Of a DNA stretch of 35,447 nt, positions 15,571 through 22,560 are shown piece by piece (positions within the stretch are counted from its first letter, which is position 1; each line of letters begins with the position of its first letter). The notes below the pieces were generated by a model. The model was given only the letters and a program-made list of their open reading frames with translations. It did not search any database and had not been told where the DNA came from. Origin of the DNA: DASXTS01 sp036505275 (GTDB taxonomy: Bacteria > Actinomycetota > Actinomycetes > Mycobacteriales > Pseudonocardiaceae); assembly GCA_036505275.1 (NCBI GenBank), contig DASXTS010000040.1, positions 1 through 35,447 on the forward strand. Reading direction: 5' to 3'. Both the position numbers and the translations under genes were made by a program.

Positions 15571-15783
15571 ATGGTCCGCGCGGTCCTGCGCGTCGCCGCG
15601 CTCGGGTCGCTGATCACGGTGCTGATCGGCACCGCGACCCTGCCCGCACTGGCCGACGGCGCGCTCGGTCTGAACGGCCCCACCGGCGAGCCACTGCCGT
15701 GGACGCTCGCCCTGCTCGTCGGTGTCGGCGGCGCCGCCTTCGTGGTGCGCGCCCTGCTCAAGCTTGGCCGCCGCAAGGTCTGA
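15571..15783 (+). CDS. Small exported or membrane protein
   Basis: 70 residues from the ATG at 15571 with GGAGGT upstream. Residues 1-29 look like a signal peptide (MVRAVLRVAALGSL, then TLPALADGALG). A second hydrophobic helix (residues ~43-61) is followed by LGRRKV, a stop-transfer-like basic end. It could be a type I membrane peptide with a short outer loop. I recognise no family. Confidence 0.65.
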   Translation: MVRAVLRVAALGSLITVLIGTATLPALADGALGLNGPTGEPLPWTLALLVGVGGAAFVVRALLKLGRRKV

Positions 15784-15803
15784 CCGGCCGGTCGGTCAGC
15801 TCG

Positions 15804-16754
15804 TCACAGGGCGCCCTGGATGAGGCGGGTGCAGCCGACGACCCGCCCGCCGCCAAGGACCGGGTCCTCGGCCAGGGCGTCCAGGCCCGGCGAGTCGACG
15901 CCCAGCCGGCGCAGCGCGGCGACCATCACCGGCAGCCTGGCCCGCGCGGCGCCGTCCTCGATCTTGAGGGCGACCGCCCGGCCGTCCGGCAGCGCGGCGG
16001 CCTGCACCCCTTCCGCGCCGGCCTTGCACATCAGTCCCGGCACCGCCGCCATCAGCCTGGTGTCCTCCCGGCCGGTACCGGCGACCAGGTACGGGTGCGC
16101 GCGCATGGCGTCGGCCACCCGGCGCGCCGGGGCGCCCACAGCGGCGGTGGTCAGCCCGGCGAACGCTCGCGCCAGCCCGGTCAGGCTCACCGCGTACAGC
16201 GGGGCGCCGCAGCCGTCCACCGCGGTGGCGGCCACCGGCTCGCCGGCCGCCTCGGCGAGCGTGGTGGCGATCGCACGCTGCAGCGGGTGCCGGGGGCCGG
16301 TGTAGTCCGGCCGCGACCAGCCGCGGGCCACGCAGGTCGCGAGCATGCCGGCGTGCTTGCCCGAGCAGTTCATGTACGCCCGGCGCGGGCCGGCCCCGGC
16401 GGCCAGCACCGCCTGTGCCGACGGCCCGTGCAGCGGCAGGTCCGGCGGGCAGTGCAGGTGGTGTTCGGTCAGCCCCGCGCTGGCCAGGATCCGGAGCACG
16501 CGCTCGACGTGCTCCGGCTCGCCGTTGTGCGAGGCGCACACCAGCGCGAGGTCCGCGTCGTCGGGAAGGTCGAGCCCGGCGTCCAGCATGGCCAGCGCTT
16601 GGACGGGCTTGTTGGCCGATCTCGGCAACACCGGCCGGTCGATGACACCGACGGCTCGCTGCACGGCGCCGTCACCGCTGATCAGGACCGCGCTGCCACG
16701 GTGCACGCCCTCCAGAAAGCCGGATCGGAGAACTTCGACCAGCGGCTCGCTCAG
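15804..16754 (-). CDS. Asparaginase II-family protein with probable CTG start
   Basis: 316 residues if started at the CTG at 16754. Motifs: VEVLRSGFLEGVHRGSAVLISGDG, ANKPVQALAMLDAG, ALVCASHNGEPEHV, MNCSGKHAGMLATC and AVDGCGAPLYAVSLTGLA. These are the conserved blocks of the asparaginase II (PF06089) family. The first GTG at 16706 would lose the conserved VEVLRSGFLEG block. Further upstream in frame no ATG, GTG or TTG precedes the stop of rsiG, but CTG at 16754 overlaps the rsiG stop as CTGA and has AAGGAG 5 nt before it. Predicted reaction: L-asparagine to aspartate plus ammonia, by family. Confidence 0.85.
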   Translation of the reverse strand: MSEPLVEVLRSGFLEGVHRGSAVLISGDGAVQRAVGVIDRPVLPRSANKPVQALAMLDAGLDLPDDADLALVCASHNGEPEHVERVLRILASAGLTEHHLHCPPDLPLHGPSAQAVLAAGAGPRRAYMNCSGKHAGMLATCVARGWSRPDYTGPRHPLQRAIATTLAEAAGEPVAATAVDGCGAPLYAVSLTGLARAFAGLTTAAVGAPARRVADAMRAHPYLVAGTGREDTRLMAAVPGLMCKAGAEGVQAAALPDGRAVALKIEDGAARARLPVMVAALRRLGVDSPGLDALAEDPVLGGGRVVGCTRLIQGAL

Positions 16755-17383
16755 CTCGGCTCCTTCGGTTCCTCCGGCGGTTCCCCCGGCGGTTCGCCCG
16801 GTTCCCCGGATTCCTCGCGTGGCTTGCGTGGTTCCAGCAGCTCGCGGGCCAGCAGGTCGTCCACCGATGCGGTGCCGGCCCGGTACCTGGCCGCGATCTC
16901 TGCGTTCAGGGTATCCACCACGGCCTGCACCTGCCGGCGGCGCAGCGATACCAGGTGCTCCTCGCGAAGGTAGGCGTCCAGCGCCTCGGCGAGCTTGTCG
17001 TCGGACAGTGCGCCGACATCCGAGAGATCCACGTCGGAGACCAGCGCCTCGACGTAGCGGCGGTGGGCCTCGGCGCGGGTCGGCTCCAGCCGCTGCAGCC
17101 GCCCCGAGCCGGCCGGCGCCGTTCGTACCTGGTCGGTCAGGATCGCGGCCAGATCCTCGACGACGGGGCTGCCGCCGTCCGCACGGCGGCGCCGCTCGGC
17201 CCGCACGATGTCGATCCGGGCGTGCAGCAGCCGGCGAAGGTAGGACAGATCGGTCTCCTCCTGCGCGGCCTCGTCGCGCAGCGACCGCACGTCCGCCAGC
17301 GTCCGCTCGGATACGCCGTCGAGGAAGCCCGGCGCGAGCACCCTGTCGATGCGTCGGCGCCCGCCAGACCGGACCTCGATCAC
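16751..17383 (-). CDS. rsiG: RsiG-like c-di-GMP-binding anti-sigma factor
   Basis: 210 residues from the GTG at 17383 (a GTG at 17419 is also in frame). Two helices carry the RsiG signature E-x3-S-x2-R-x3-Q-x3-D. The second copy is exact (E142, S146, R149, Q153, D157). The first is E43, S47, R50, H54, D58, with His in place of Gln. RsiG uses these repeats to bind a c-di-GMP dimer and hold the sporulation sigma factor WhiG inactive. The C-terminal ~20 residues are a Pro/Glu/Gly-rich tail. It is translationally coupled to the asparaginase gene (CTGA). whiG is not in this window. GTGACG/CGTCAC (17433-17450) is a small inverted repeat upstream. Confidence 0.85.
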   Translation of the reverse strand: MIEVRSGGRRRIDRVLAPGFLDGVSERTLADVRSLRDEAAQEETDLSYLRRLLHARIDIVRAERRRRADGGSPVVEDLAAILTDQVRTAPAGSGRLQRLEPTRAEAHRRYVEALVSDVDLSDVGALSDDKLAEALDAYLREEHLVSLRRRQVQAVVDTLNAEIAARYRAGTASVDDLLARELLEPRKPREESGEPGEPPGEPPEEPKEPS

Positions 17384-17468
17384 GCGGCTATCTTGCGGTC
17401 TGCGACGCTGAGTCGCCACTCCTCACCGGGTTGTGACGCCGATTCGTCACCTGGCTGCGCTAGCCGGT

Positions 17469-18323
17469 TCATTCGGCCGTGGTCGACACGGCCAGTAGCG
17501 ACCTAACCTCACCCGGTGACAAAGGTGGCCGTTGTGCGAGCCGGGCGAGATCGGCCGCCCGCGTCACGAGTTGCGCGTTGTCCACCACCCGCTGACCCCT
17601 GGCGAAGGACAGCGTGTCCTCCATGCCGACCCGCAGGTGCCCGCCGGCCGCGAGCGAGGCGAACATGACCGGCAGGCTGGTGCGGCCAACGCCGGTGGCC
17701 GAGAAGGTGGCGCCGTCCGGCAGGAGCCGAAGCGCGGCCACCAGCGTCTCGGCGTCGCCGGGCATGCCGCCGGGCACACCCATCACCAGGTCGACGTGGA
17801 CGTGACCGCCGGCCGGCGGGCCGTGCTCACCGAGCAGCCGCCGCAGGCTGGCCAGGTGACCGATGTCGAAGATCTCGTACTCCGGGACGATCCTGCGCGC
17901 CTGCATGCGCTTGTGCAGTTCGACCACGAACTCCCAGCGGTTGAGGAACACGTCGTCGCCGAAGTTGACCGTGCCCATGGTGCAGGACGCCGAGTCGGGC
18001 AGAGCGTCGAGCACGGCGAGCCGATCGACCTCTGGATCGGTGACCGCGCCGCCGGTCGACAGCTGCACCACGAGGTCGGTCTGGGCGCGCAGCGCCGCCA
18101 CTGTCTCCCGCAGCCGCGCCAGGTCGAGCGTCGGCCTGGCATCGTTGTCCCGAATGTGCACATGGATCATGGCCGCGCCGGCGTCCTGGCACGCCTTGGC
18201 CGTCGCCAGCAGCTCATCCAGCGTCACCGGCAGGTGCGGCACGTGCGCCTTCTCGTGCTCCGCGCCGGTCGGCGCCACCGTGATCAGTGTGCCGTGCTCG
18301 CCCGGCCGCCCCTGACCCCTCAC
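17469..18323 (-). CDS. Beta-keto acid cleavage enzyme (BKACE, DUF849)
   Basis: 284 residues from the GTG at 18323. Family blocks: TLITVAPTGAEHEKAHVPHLPVT, AGAAMIHVHIRDNDARPTLDL (metal-binding HVH), VVQLSTGGAVTD, HVHVDLVMGVPGGMPGD and HLRVGMEDTLSFARGQ. BKACE enzymes use Zn and acetyl-CoA to cleave beta-keto acids. Members differ in substrate and the specificity cannot be read here. The start overlaps the stop of the MOSC gene as GTGA, so the two are coupled. Confidence 0.9.
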   Translation of the reverse strand: MRGQGRPGEHGTLITVAPTGAEHEKAHVPHLPVTLDELLATAKACQDAGAAMIHVHIRDNDARPTLDLARLRETVAALRAQTDLVVQLSTGGAVTDPEVDRLAVLDALPDSASCTMGTVNFGDDVFLNRWEFVVELHKRMQARRIVPEYEIFDIGHLASLRRLLGEHGPPAGGHVHVDLVMGVPGGMPGDAETLVAALRLLPDGATFSATGVGRTSLPVMFASLAAGGHLRVGMEDTLSFARGQRVVDNAQLVTRAADLARLAQRPPLSPGEVRSLLAVSTTAE

Positions 18324-18964
18324 GGGGCACCTGCCGCGGCCAGCGCCCTGCGGACCTGCACGGCTGTCTTCGGGGCGAGGTCATCGGCCTCGTCCAGGAG
18401 CCGGCGCAGCCGCCGCGGGTCCTGTTCGGCGGCGTTGAACACCTCGCGGATGGTGACGCCGTGCGCCGGACGCGCGATGACCTCGATCCGGTCGCCGGCC
18501 CGCACCGTGCCGGGGATCAGCACGCGCAGGTACGAGCCGACGTCGCCGCGCTGGGTGAAGCGCTTGACCCACTGCGGCTGGCCCATCCAGGACTGGAAGG
18601 TGGCACACGGCGTGCGTGGCATGGTGGTCTCGACCACCACGGTCCGGCCGATCCGCCAGCGCTCGCCGACCACTGCGTCGGTCACCGGCAGGCCGCTGGT
18701 TGCCAGGTTCTCGCCGAAGGAACCGGGTGGGATCTCGAAGCCGACCTCGTCCGCCCAGCGCGCCGCCTCCTCGCGGGCGTAGGCGTACAGCGCCTGGTTG
18801 CGGCCGCCATGGGACTCCTCGATCTGCCGGTCGCCGAGCACTCCGGACGGCTCGATCCGCACCGCCACGGCCAGCGGCCGCTTGTCGATGGCGGTGGGAC
18901 CCGCGCGGCTGTGCCCGTCGTGCAGCTTGTGTACGGCGCACACCGCGACCAGCGTTCCGGGCAT
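18320..18964 (-). CDS. MOSC-domain protein
   Basis: 214 residues from the ATG at 18964. The MOSC fold is shown by SHGGRNQALYAYAREEA, PPGSFGENLATSGLPV, VGERWRIGRTVVVETTMPRTPCATFQ and FTQRGDVGSYLRVLIPGTVRAGDRIEV. The invariant Cys (TPCATF), which carries sulfur or binds the molybdenum cofactor, is present. Length and domain limits fit stand-alone YiiM-type MOSC proteins. CACACT ends 7 nt before the ATG, suggesting a leaderless mRNA. Coupled to the BKACE gene. Confidence 0.9.
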   Translation of the reverse strand: MPGTLVAVCAVHKLHDGHSRAGPTAIDKRPLAVAVRIEPSGVLGDRQIEESHGGRNQALYAYAREEAARWADEVGFEIPPGSFGENLATSGLPVTDAVVGERWRIGRTVVVETTMPRTPCATFQSWMGQPQWVKRFTQRGDVGSYLRVLIPGTVRAGDRIEVIARPAHGVTIREVFNAAEQDPRRLRRLLDEADDLAPKTAVQVRRALAAAGAP

Positions 18965-19029
18965 GCCGTCGAGTGTGCCCTACCGGACGCGGCCGCCAAT
19001 GGCCGTGTTGGCGGCCGCCGGCCGCTCGG

Positions 19030-20172
19030 TCAGCGGCCGAGGCGGCGCAGCGCGGCCCGGCCGGCCTGCTCGCCGGCGTCGGGTGGCACGGAGTCGGGGT
19101 CCACGGCGGCCGCACAGCCGCCGGCGGTGAGCGCCGCTTCCACCGGGACCGACCGCTTGAGCAGCGCCAACGCCACCGGGCCCAGCTCGTGGTGCTGCAC
19201 CACGGTGCCGACCCGCCCGGCCGGCCGGCCGTCCAACTGCACCTCATCGCCGGTGGACGGCTGCGCGTCACAGCTGCCGTCGAGGTGCAGCAGCACCATC
19301 CGCCTTGGCGGCCGGCCCAGGTTGGTCACCCTGGCCACCGTCTCCTGCCCGCGGTAGCAGCCCTTGTCCAGGTGCACGGCGTCGCCGATCCAGCCCACCT
19401 CGTGCGGGATCGTGCGCTCGTCGGTGTCCAGGCCCAGCCGCGGCCGCAACGCCTCCACCCGCAACGCCTCGTAGGCCAGCGTGCCGGCTGGCCGCGCGCC
19501 CGCCGAGGTCAGCCGCGACCACCAGGCGGCCAGCGCGGCCCGCGGCACCAGCAGCTCCGCCGTCTCCAGGTTGTTCGAGCCCAGGTTGTTCGAGCCCAGG
19601 TTGTTCGAGCCCATGCGCCACCGGGTATGCCGGACCAGCCCGCCGTCGGCGGCCTGCCCGGGTTCCAGCGCGGCGGCGTGCCCGGCCTCCGGTGCCGGCA
19701 GGCCGGCCGCGATCAGCACCTCCGCGGTGGCCGGACCAAGCAGGCTGAGCACCCCGTACTCGGCCGCCGCCGGCTCCACCGCCGACCAGAACCGCATCTT
19801 CTCCAGGTACGCCAGCAGCGGCCCGCCTTGACCTGGCTCGGTGTCCAGCCACACCTGCCCGCCGAGCTCGGCCAGCAGCATGTGCCGCTCGACACGGCCG
19901 TTGGCGTCCAGCACGAGCGCCTCCGTCGCTTCCCCGTCGGTGAGCGCGGTGACGTGCTGCGTGATCAGCGAGTGCAGCCAGCCGAGTCGGTCCGCACCCG
20001 GCACGACCAGCACGTCCCGATGCGACCGGTCGACCACGACGCAGCCGCGGGCCGCCGCCCGCTGCTCGGCCAGCGGGTCGCCGTGGTGCCAGGCCACCGT
20101 GACGTCCACCGAGCTGGCCGGCGCCGGCACCGCGCCGGGCAGGCCGAGCAACGGCGACGCGTGGATGGTCAT
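19030..20172 (-). CDS. ygfZ: YgfZ/GcvT-like folate-binding protein
   Basis: 380 residues from the ATG at 20172. The YgfZ signature KGCYRGQE is present as DKGCYRGQETVARV, after LRPRLGLDTDERTIPHEVGW. N-terminal GcvT-like blocks include VVVDRSHRDVLVVPGADRLGWLHSLITQHV. YgfZ uses folate to help build or repair Fe-S clusters. The middle carries a tandem (GSNNL)x3 insert. Its start overlaps the stop of the Fur-family gene (ATGA at 20169-20172), so the two are coupled. Orthologue of Rv0811c by position. Confidence 0.92.
   Translation of the reverse strand: MTIHASPLLGLPGAVPAPASSVDVTVAWHHGDPLAEQRAAARGCVVVDRSHRDVLVVPGADRLGWLHSLITQHVTALTDGEATEALVLDANGRVERHMLLAELGGQVWLDTEPGQGGPLLAYLEKMRFWSAVEPAAAEYGVLSLLGPATAEVLIAAGLPAPEAGHAAALEPGQAADGGLVRHTRWRMGSNNLGSNNLGSNNLETAELLVPRAALAAWWSRLTSAGARPAGTLAYEALRVEALRPRLGLDTDERTIPHEVGWIGDAVHLDKGCYRGQETVARVTNLGRPPRRMVLLHLDGSCDAQPSTGDEVQLDGRPAGRVGTVVQHHELGPVALALLKRSVPVEAALTAGGCAAAVDPDSVPPDAGEQAGRAALRRLGR
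19566..19610 (-). repeat. Three perfect 15-bp tandem repeats inside ygfZ
   Basis: CCAGGTTGTTCGAGC occurs three times without mismatch at 19566-19580, 19581-19595 and 19596-19610. On the coding strand this gives GSNNL three times. Perfect identity points to recent replication slippage. Confidence 0.95.
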
Positions 20173-20591
20173 GGCGAGGCCTCCGAGTCGACGCAGGTTC
20201 GGCATACGCCGGACAGGGCGACGTGCGCGGCGTCCAGCTCGAACCCCCAGCGCGACCGCGCCTCCGCGGACACCTGGTCGAGCAGGTCGCGCGGCGCCTC
20301 GACCACGCCGCCGCAGCGGTGGCACACCAGGTGCAGGTGCTCGTGGTCCTCGGCGGAGTACACCGGCGCGCCGTGGCCGAGGTGGGTGTGCCGCACCAGC
20401 CCGAGCTCGGACAGCAGCTCCAGCGTCCGGTACACCGTGGTGATGTTCACGGCCGGCGCGGCGCTCTGCACGTGGCCGCAGATCTGCTCCGGGGTACCGT
20501 GCCCCAGCTCACGGACCGCGTCCAGCACGAGCTGGCGTTGCGGCGTCATGCGCTTGCCGCGTCCGTGCAGCGTGCTGCGCAGCGACCCCAT
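20169..20591 (-). CDS. Fur-family metalloregulator
   Basis: 140 residues from the ATG at 20591. The winged helix is visible as RMTPQRQLVLDAVRELGHGTPEQICGHVQ and VNITTVYRTLELLSELGLVRHTHLG. The regulatory metal site is suggested by EDHEHLHLVCHRCGGVVE. Two CxxC pairs (CHRC, CRTC) form the structural zinc site. Fur, Zur and peroxide- or nickel-sensing members cannot be told apart here. TACCGT ends 7 nt before the ATG, and the -35 area lies in the 42-bp palindrome at 20607-20648, so autoregulation is possible. Coupled to ygfZ. Confidence 0.9.
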   Translation of the reverse strand: MGSLRSTLHGRGKRMTPQRQLVLDAVRELGHGTPEQICGHVQSAAPAVNITTVYRTLELLSELGLVRHTHLGHGAPVYSAEDHEHLHLVCHRCGGVVEAPRDLLDQVSAEARSRWGFELDAAHVALSGVCRTCVDSEASP

Positions 20592-20598
20592 GGCAACC

Positions 20599-20604
20599 AC
20601 GGTA
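20599..20604 (-). promoter_or_regulatory. -10 element TACCGT for the Fur-family gene
   Basis: TACCGT on the minus strand lies 7 nt before the ATG at 20591 and only 2 nt from the palindrome, predicting a leaderless transcript with its -35 inside the palindrome. Confidence 0.5.
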
Positions 20605-20606
20605 GT

Positions 20607-20648
20607 CGTGAGTGGCAAATGGTGTTCCGGCACCATTTGCCACTCACG
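20607..20648. repeat. 42-bp perfect palindrome, copy 1 (operator or dispersed repeat)
   Basis: Arms CGTGAGTGGCAAATGGTG (20607-20624) and its exact complement (20631-20648) flank a TTCCGG loop. It sits between the divergent Fur-family and pabC promoters. A second copy with one arm mismatch is at 26874-26915. It may be an operator for a shared regulator, or a REP-like dispersed hairpin. Confidence 0.9.
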
Positions 20649-20662
20649 GAGGGGCGCCGCGC

Positions 20663-20668
20663 TAGCGT
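20663..20668 (+). promoter_or_regulatory. -10 element TAGCGT for pabC
   Basis: TAGCGT ends 6 nt before the pabC ATG and starts 14 nt after the palindrome, so the -35 region falls inside the palindrome arm. The same spacing occurs before mshD. Confidence 0.55.
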
Positions 20669-20674
20669 CGCCCC

Positions 20675-21544
20675 ATGCGTGTGCTGGCGCTGCTGGACGG
20701 CACCCTGGTCGGCCCGGACCGCCCGCTGCTGCGCGCCGACGACCTCGGCGTGCTGCGTGGGGACGGCGTGTTCGAGACCGTGCTGGTGGTCAACGGCCGC
20801 CCGCGCAAGCTAGCGGCGCACCTGGAGCGGCTGGCCCGCTCGGCGGCGATGCTCGACCTGCCGGCTCCGGACCCGGCGGACTGGCAGCGGTGCGTGGCCG
20901 CGGCGTGCGCGGCATGGGAATGGCCGGACGAGATGGCGCTCAAGCTGGTGCTCACCCGTGGTCCGGACGGCGGCATGGATCCGGAAGGCGAGGGGTTCGG
21001 CGGCTCGGGCCCGGCCGCCGTCACGGGGTACGCGTTCGGCGCCCGGGTGCCCGAGATCACTCTGCGGCAACGCCGCGAGGGCGTCGCGGTGCTCACCCTC
21101 GACCGTGGCTATCCGGCCGGCCTCGGTGAGCGGGCACCGTGGTTACTGATCGGCGCGAAGTCGCTGTCGTACGCGACCAACATGGCCGCGATCCGGTACG
21201 CGCAGGCGCATGGCGCCGACGATGCCGTGTACGTCTCGACCGACGGGTGGGTGCTCGAGGCCCCCACCGCCTCGGTGATCGTCGCCAGCGGGCGTGACCT
21301 GCGGACTCCGCCGGTCGGCGCCGGCCTGCTGCCGGGCACCACCCAGCGGCAGCTCTTCCGCGCCGTCGAGGCGGCCGGTTGGACGGCAAAGACCGAGCCG
21401 CTGCGGGTGTCCGACCTGCTCGCCGCAGACGGCGTGTGGCTGCTGTCCAGCATCCGCCAGCTCGCCGCCGTGCACACCATCGACGGCACCCCGCGGCCGG
21501 TGCCGCCCGAGCTTGACGCGGAGCTGCGCGGTCTACTCGGCTGA
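20675..21544 (+). CDS. pabC: Aminodeoxychorismate lyase-like class IV PLP enzyme
   Basis: 289 residues. Fold-type IV blocks: LLRADDLGVLRGDGVFETVLVVNGRPRKLAAHLERL, the Schiff-base Lys162 in LIGAKSLSYATNMAAIRYA, DDAVYVSTDGWVLEAPTASVIV, and LLPGTTQRQLF. The enzyme class converts 4-amino-4-deoxychorismate to p-aminobenzoate plus pyruvate for folate synthesis. A branched-chain or D-amino acid aminotransferase is an alternative, but position matches Rv0812. Its neighbour YgfZ is folate dependent. A hairpin starts in its stop codon. Confidence 0.85.
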   Translation: MRVLALLDGTLVGPDRPLLRADDLGVLRGDGVFETVLVVNGRPRKLAAHLERLARSAAMLDLPAPDPADWQRCVAAACAAWEWPDEMALKLVLTRGPDGGMDPEGEGFGGSGPAAVTGYAFGARVPEITLRQRREGVAVLTLDRGYPAGLGERAPWLLIGAKSLSYATNMAAIRYAQAHGADDAVYVSTDGWVLEAPTASVIVASGRDLRTPPVGAGLLPGTTQRQLFRAVEAAGWTAKTEPLRVSDLLAADGVWLLSSIRQLAAVHTIDGTPRPVPPELDAELRGLLG

Positions 21545-21567
21545 GCCGCTCACACCGCAGCGGCTCA
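21542..21567 (+). terminator. Hairpin at the pabC stop codon
   Basis: TGAGCCGC (21542-21549, starting with the stop codon TGA) pairs perfectly with GCGGCTCA (21560-21567) across a 10-nt loop. No U-tract. Confidence 0.5.
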
Positions 21568-21589
21568 CGGCGGCTGGCCCGTCATCCGG

Positions 21590-21627
21590 CCGGTACCGGA
21601 GATACCGCACGACCGGCACGGTACCGG
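21590..21627 (+). terminator. Second inverted repeat after pabC
   Basis: CCGGTACCG (21590-21598) is complementary to CGGTACCGG (21619-21627) around 20 nt. It probably forms a second terminator hairpin separating pabC from the transcript that follows. Confidence 0.45.
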
Positions 21628-21640
21628 CGGGCAAACACCG

Positions 21641-21670
21641 TTGCCGGACCCGGCCGTCCGCCCGTAATTT
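21641..21670 (+). promoter_or_regulatory. Promoter for the short ORF/structured RNA
   Basis: TTGCCG (21641-21646), an 18-nt spacer and TAATTT (21665-21670). It is followed by a short leader with a very strong Shine-Dalgarno sequence AAGGAGGTGG. It lies between convergent genes, where no promoter would otherwise be expected. Confidence 0.5.
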
Positions 21671-21701
21671 GGGGAGCACACGGGAAGGAGGTGGTCCAAC
21701 G

Positions 21702-21740
21702 TTGAATGGTTATAGGACTCGTGAGGTGGCTGTCCGCTAG
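21702..21740 (+). CDS. Candidate 12-codon ORF before the structured RNA
   Basis: A TTG at 21702 opens MNGYRTREVAVR and then TAG. AAGGAGGTGG lies about 10 nt upstream, an almost perfect anti-Shine-Dalgarno match that is rare in this window. The peptide is too short to judge by codon use. It may be a leader peptide or simply the 5' part of a regulatory RNA. The TTG start is uncertain. Confidence 0.35.
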   Translation: MNGYRTREVAVR

Positions 21741-21747
21741 CCGCTGA

Positions 21748-21893
21748 AATTCGACCTGGTAACCAAGGTCGGCCGTAACGGCCGGCGAATACCAGCAGTC
21801 ACCCGGCCCCGAGCCTTCCGGTGTCAGTCCGCACCGGGCGAGCGCGCGCCCTACCGGCAACGCGCGGGACATAGGCTCGGGGCCGTCCTATGT
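21748..21893 (+). ncRNA. Candidate structured RNA with two three-way junctions
   Basis: Domain 1: ATTCG/CGAAT (21749-21753, 21786-21790) encloses ACCT/AGGT and CGGCCG-TAA-CGGCCG (21770-21784). Domain 2: a perfect 11-bp stem GGCCCCGAGCC/GGCTCGGGGCC (21805-21815, 21874-21884) encloses CCGGTG/CACCGG (21818-21823, 21832-21837) and CGCGCG/CGCGCG (21843-21848, 21861-21866). A further hairpin ACATAGG/CCTATGT (21869-21875, 21887-21893) overlaps the closing stem by two bases. It lies downstream of a plausible promoter and between convergent genes. The strand is inferred from the promoter and the short ORF. It resembles no riboswitch class I can name. Confidence 0.5.
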
Positions 21894-21912
21894 GGACCGT
21901 TGCAACGATGGC

Positions 21913-22560
21913 TCAGCCGACGATGCGCCGCAGCCGCGCCGAGATGTGCGGTTGCCGCGGCTGCCCGACCATCGATCGCTCCTCGACGTAGCCCAGGTCG
22001 CCGCCGTCGACGATTCCGTACAGCCGGGTGGCACCCGTGACGTCCTTGGCCGACGCGGTGCGGACTACGGCGTCCGTGCTCAACTCCCAGGAGGTCTGCG
22101 TGCGGGCCCGCCCGTAGTACAGCTCCAAGATGCCGGACGCGTGCGCAAGCAGCACCTCGATCGTCTCGTCCGGCTGCGGCCGCCAGAAGCCCACCTCGCG
22201 GGCCGCCGGCCTGATCACGTCGCCGTCCGCGGTCAGCAGCCAGGCCCGCGCCTCGTAGTACAGGAATGGCCTGCCGTCGTGGGCGAACGTCACCTGCTGG
22301 CCGTACCGGTACGGCCCGTCGATGGTCGGGTACACCGCCTCGCCCGCACCGCGCCACACACCCACCAGCGGCAGCAGCGGTAGGCACTGCTCGTGCAGGT
22401 CCGGGCCTTCCCGCAGGTTCGCCGTGTCGGCCGGCACCGGCAGGTCATCGAACTGCGGCAGGTTCCGGTGGCCGGTGTGGCGGGCCCGCTCGGCCGCGGC
22501 CTGGATCGCCGCGTCCGCGTTCCCGCCGCTCAGCGACAGTCCGGGCTCGGAACCGGTCAT
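21913..22560 (-). CDS. Nitrobindin-like (FABP-fold) heme-binding protein
   Basis: 215 residues from the ATG at 22560. The beta-barrel signature GxWxGxG is seen in LPLVGVWRGAGEAVYPTIDG. It is followed by YGQQVTFAHDGRPFLYYEARAWLL, REVGFWRPQ, ETIEVLLAHASGILELYYGRA and the C-terminal heme-ligand region RQPHISARLRRIVG. Nitrobindins bind heme and isomerise peroxynitrite. About 60 N-terminal residues precede the barrel and look disordered. The start overlaps the stop of a 40-residue membrane peptide gene (ATGA). Matches Rv0813c by position and fold. Confidence 0.88.
   Translation of the reverse strand: MTGSEPGLSLSGGNADAAIQAAAERARHTGHRNLPQFDDLPVPADTANLREGPDLHEQCLPLLPLVGVWRGAGEAVYPTIDGPYRYGQQVTFAHDGRPFLYYEARAWLLTADGDVIRPAAREVGFWRPQPDETIEVLLAHASGILELYYGRARTQTSWELSTDAVVRTASAKDVTGATRLYGIVDGGDLGYVEERSMVGQPRQPHISARLRRIVG

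Noticed and set aside
21805..21884. Cobalamin riboswitch
   Set aside because: CCGGTG...CAGTCCG is faintly similar, but the B12 box and other conserved blocks are absent and no target gene follows.
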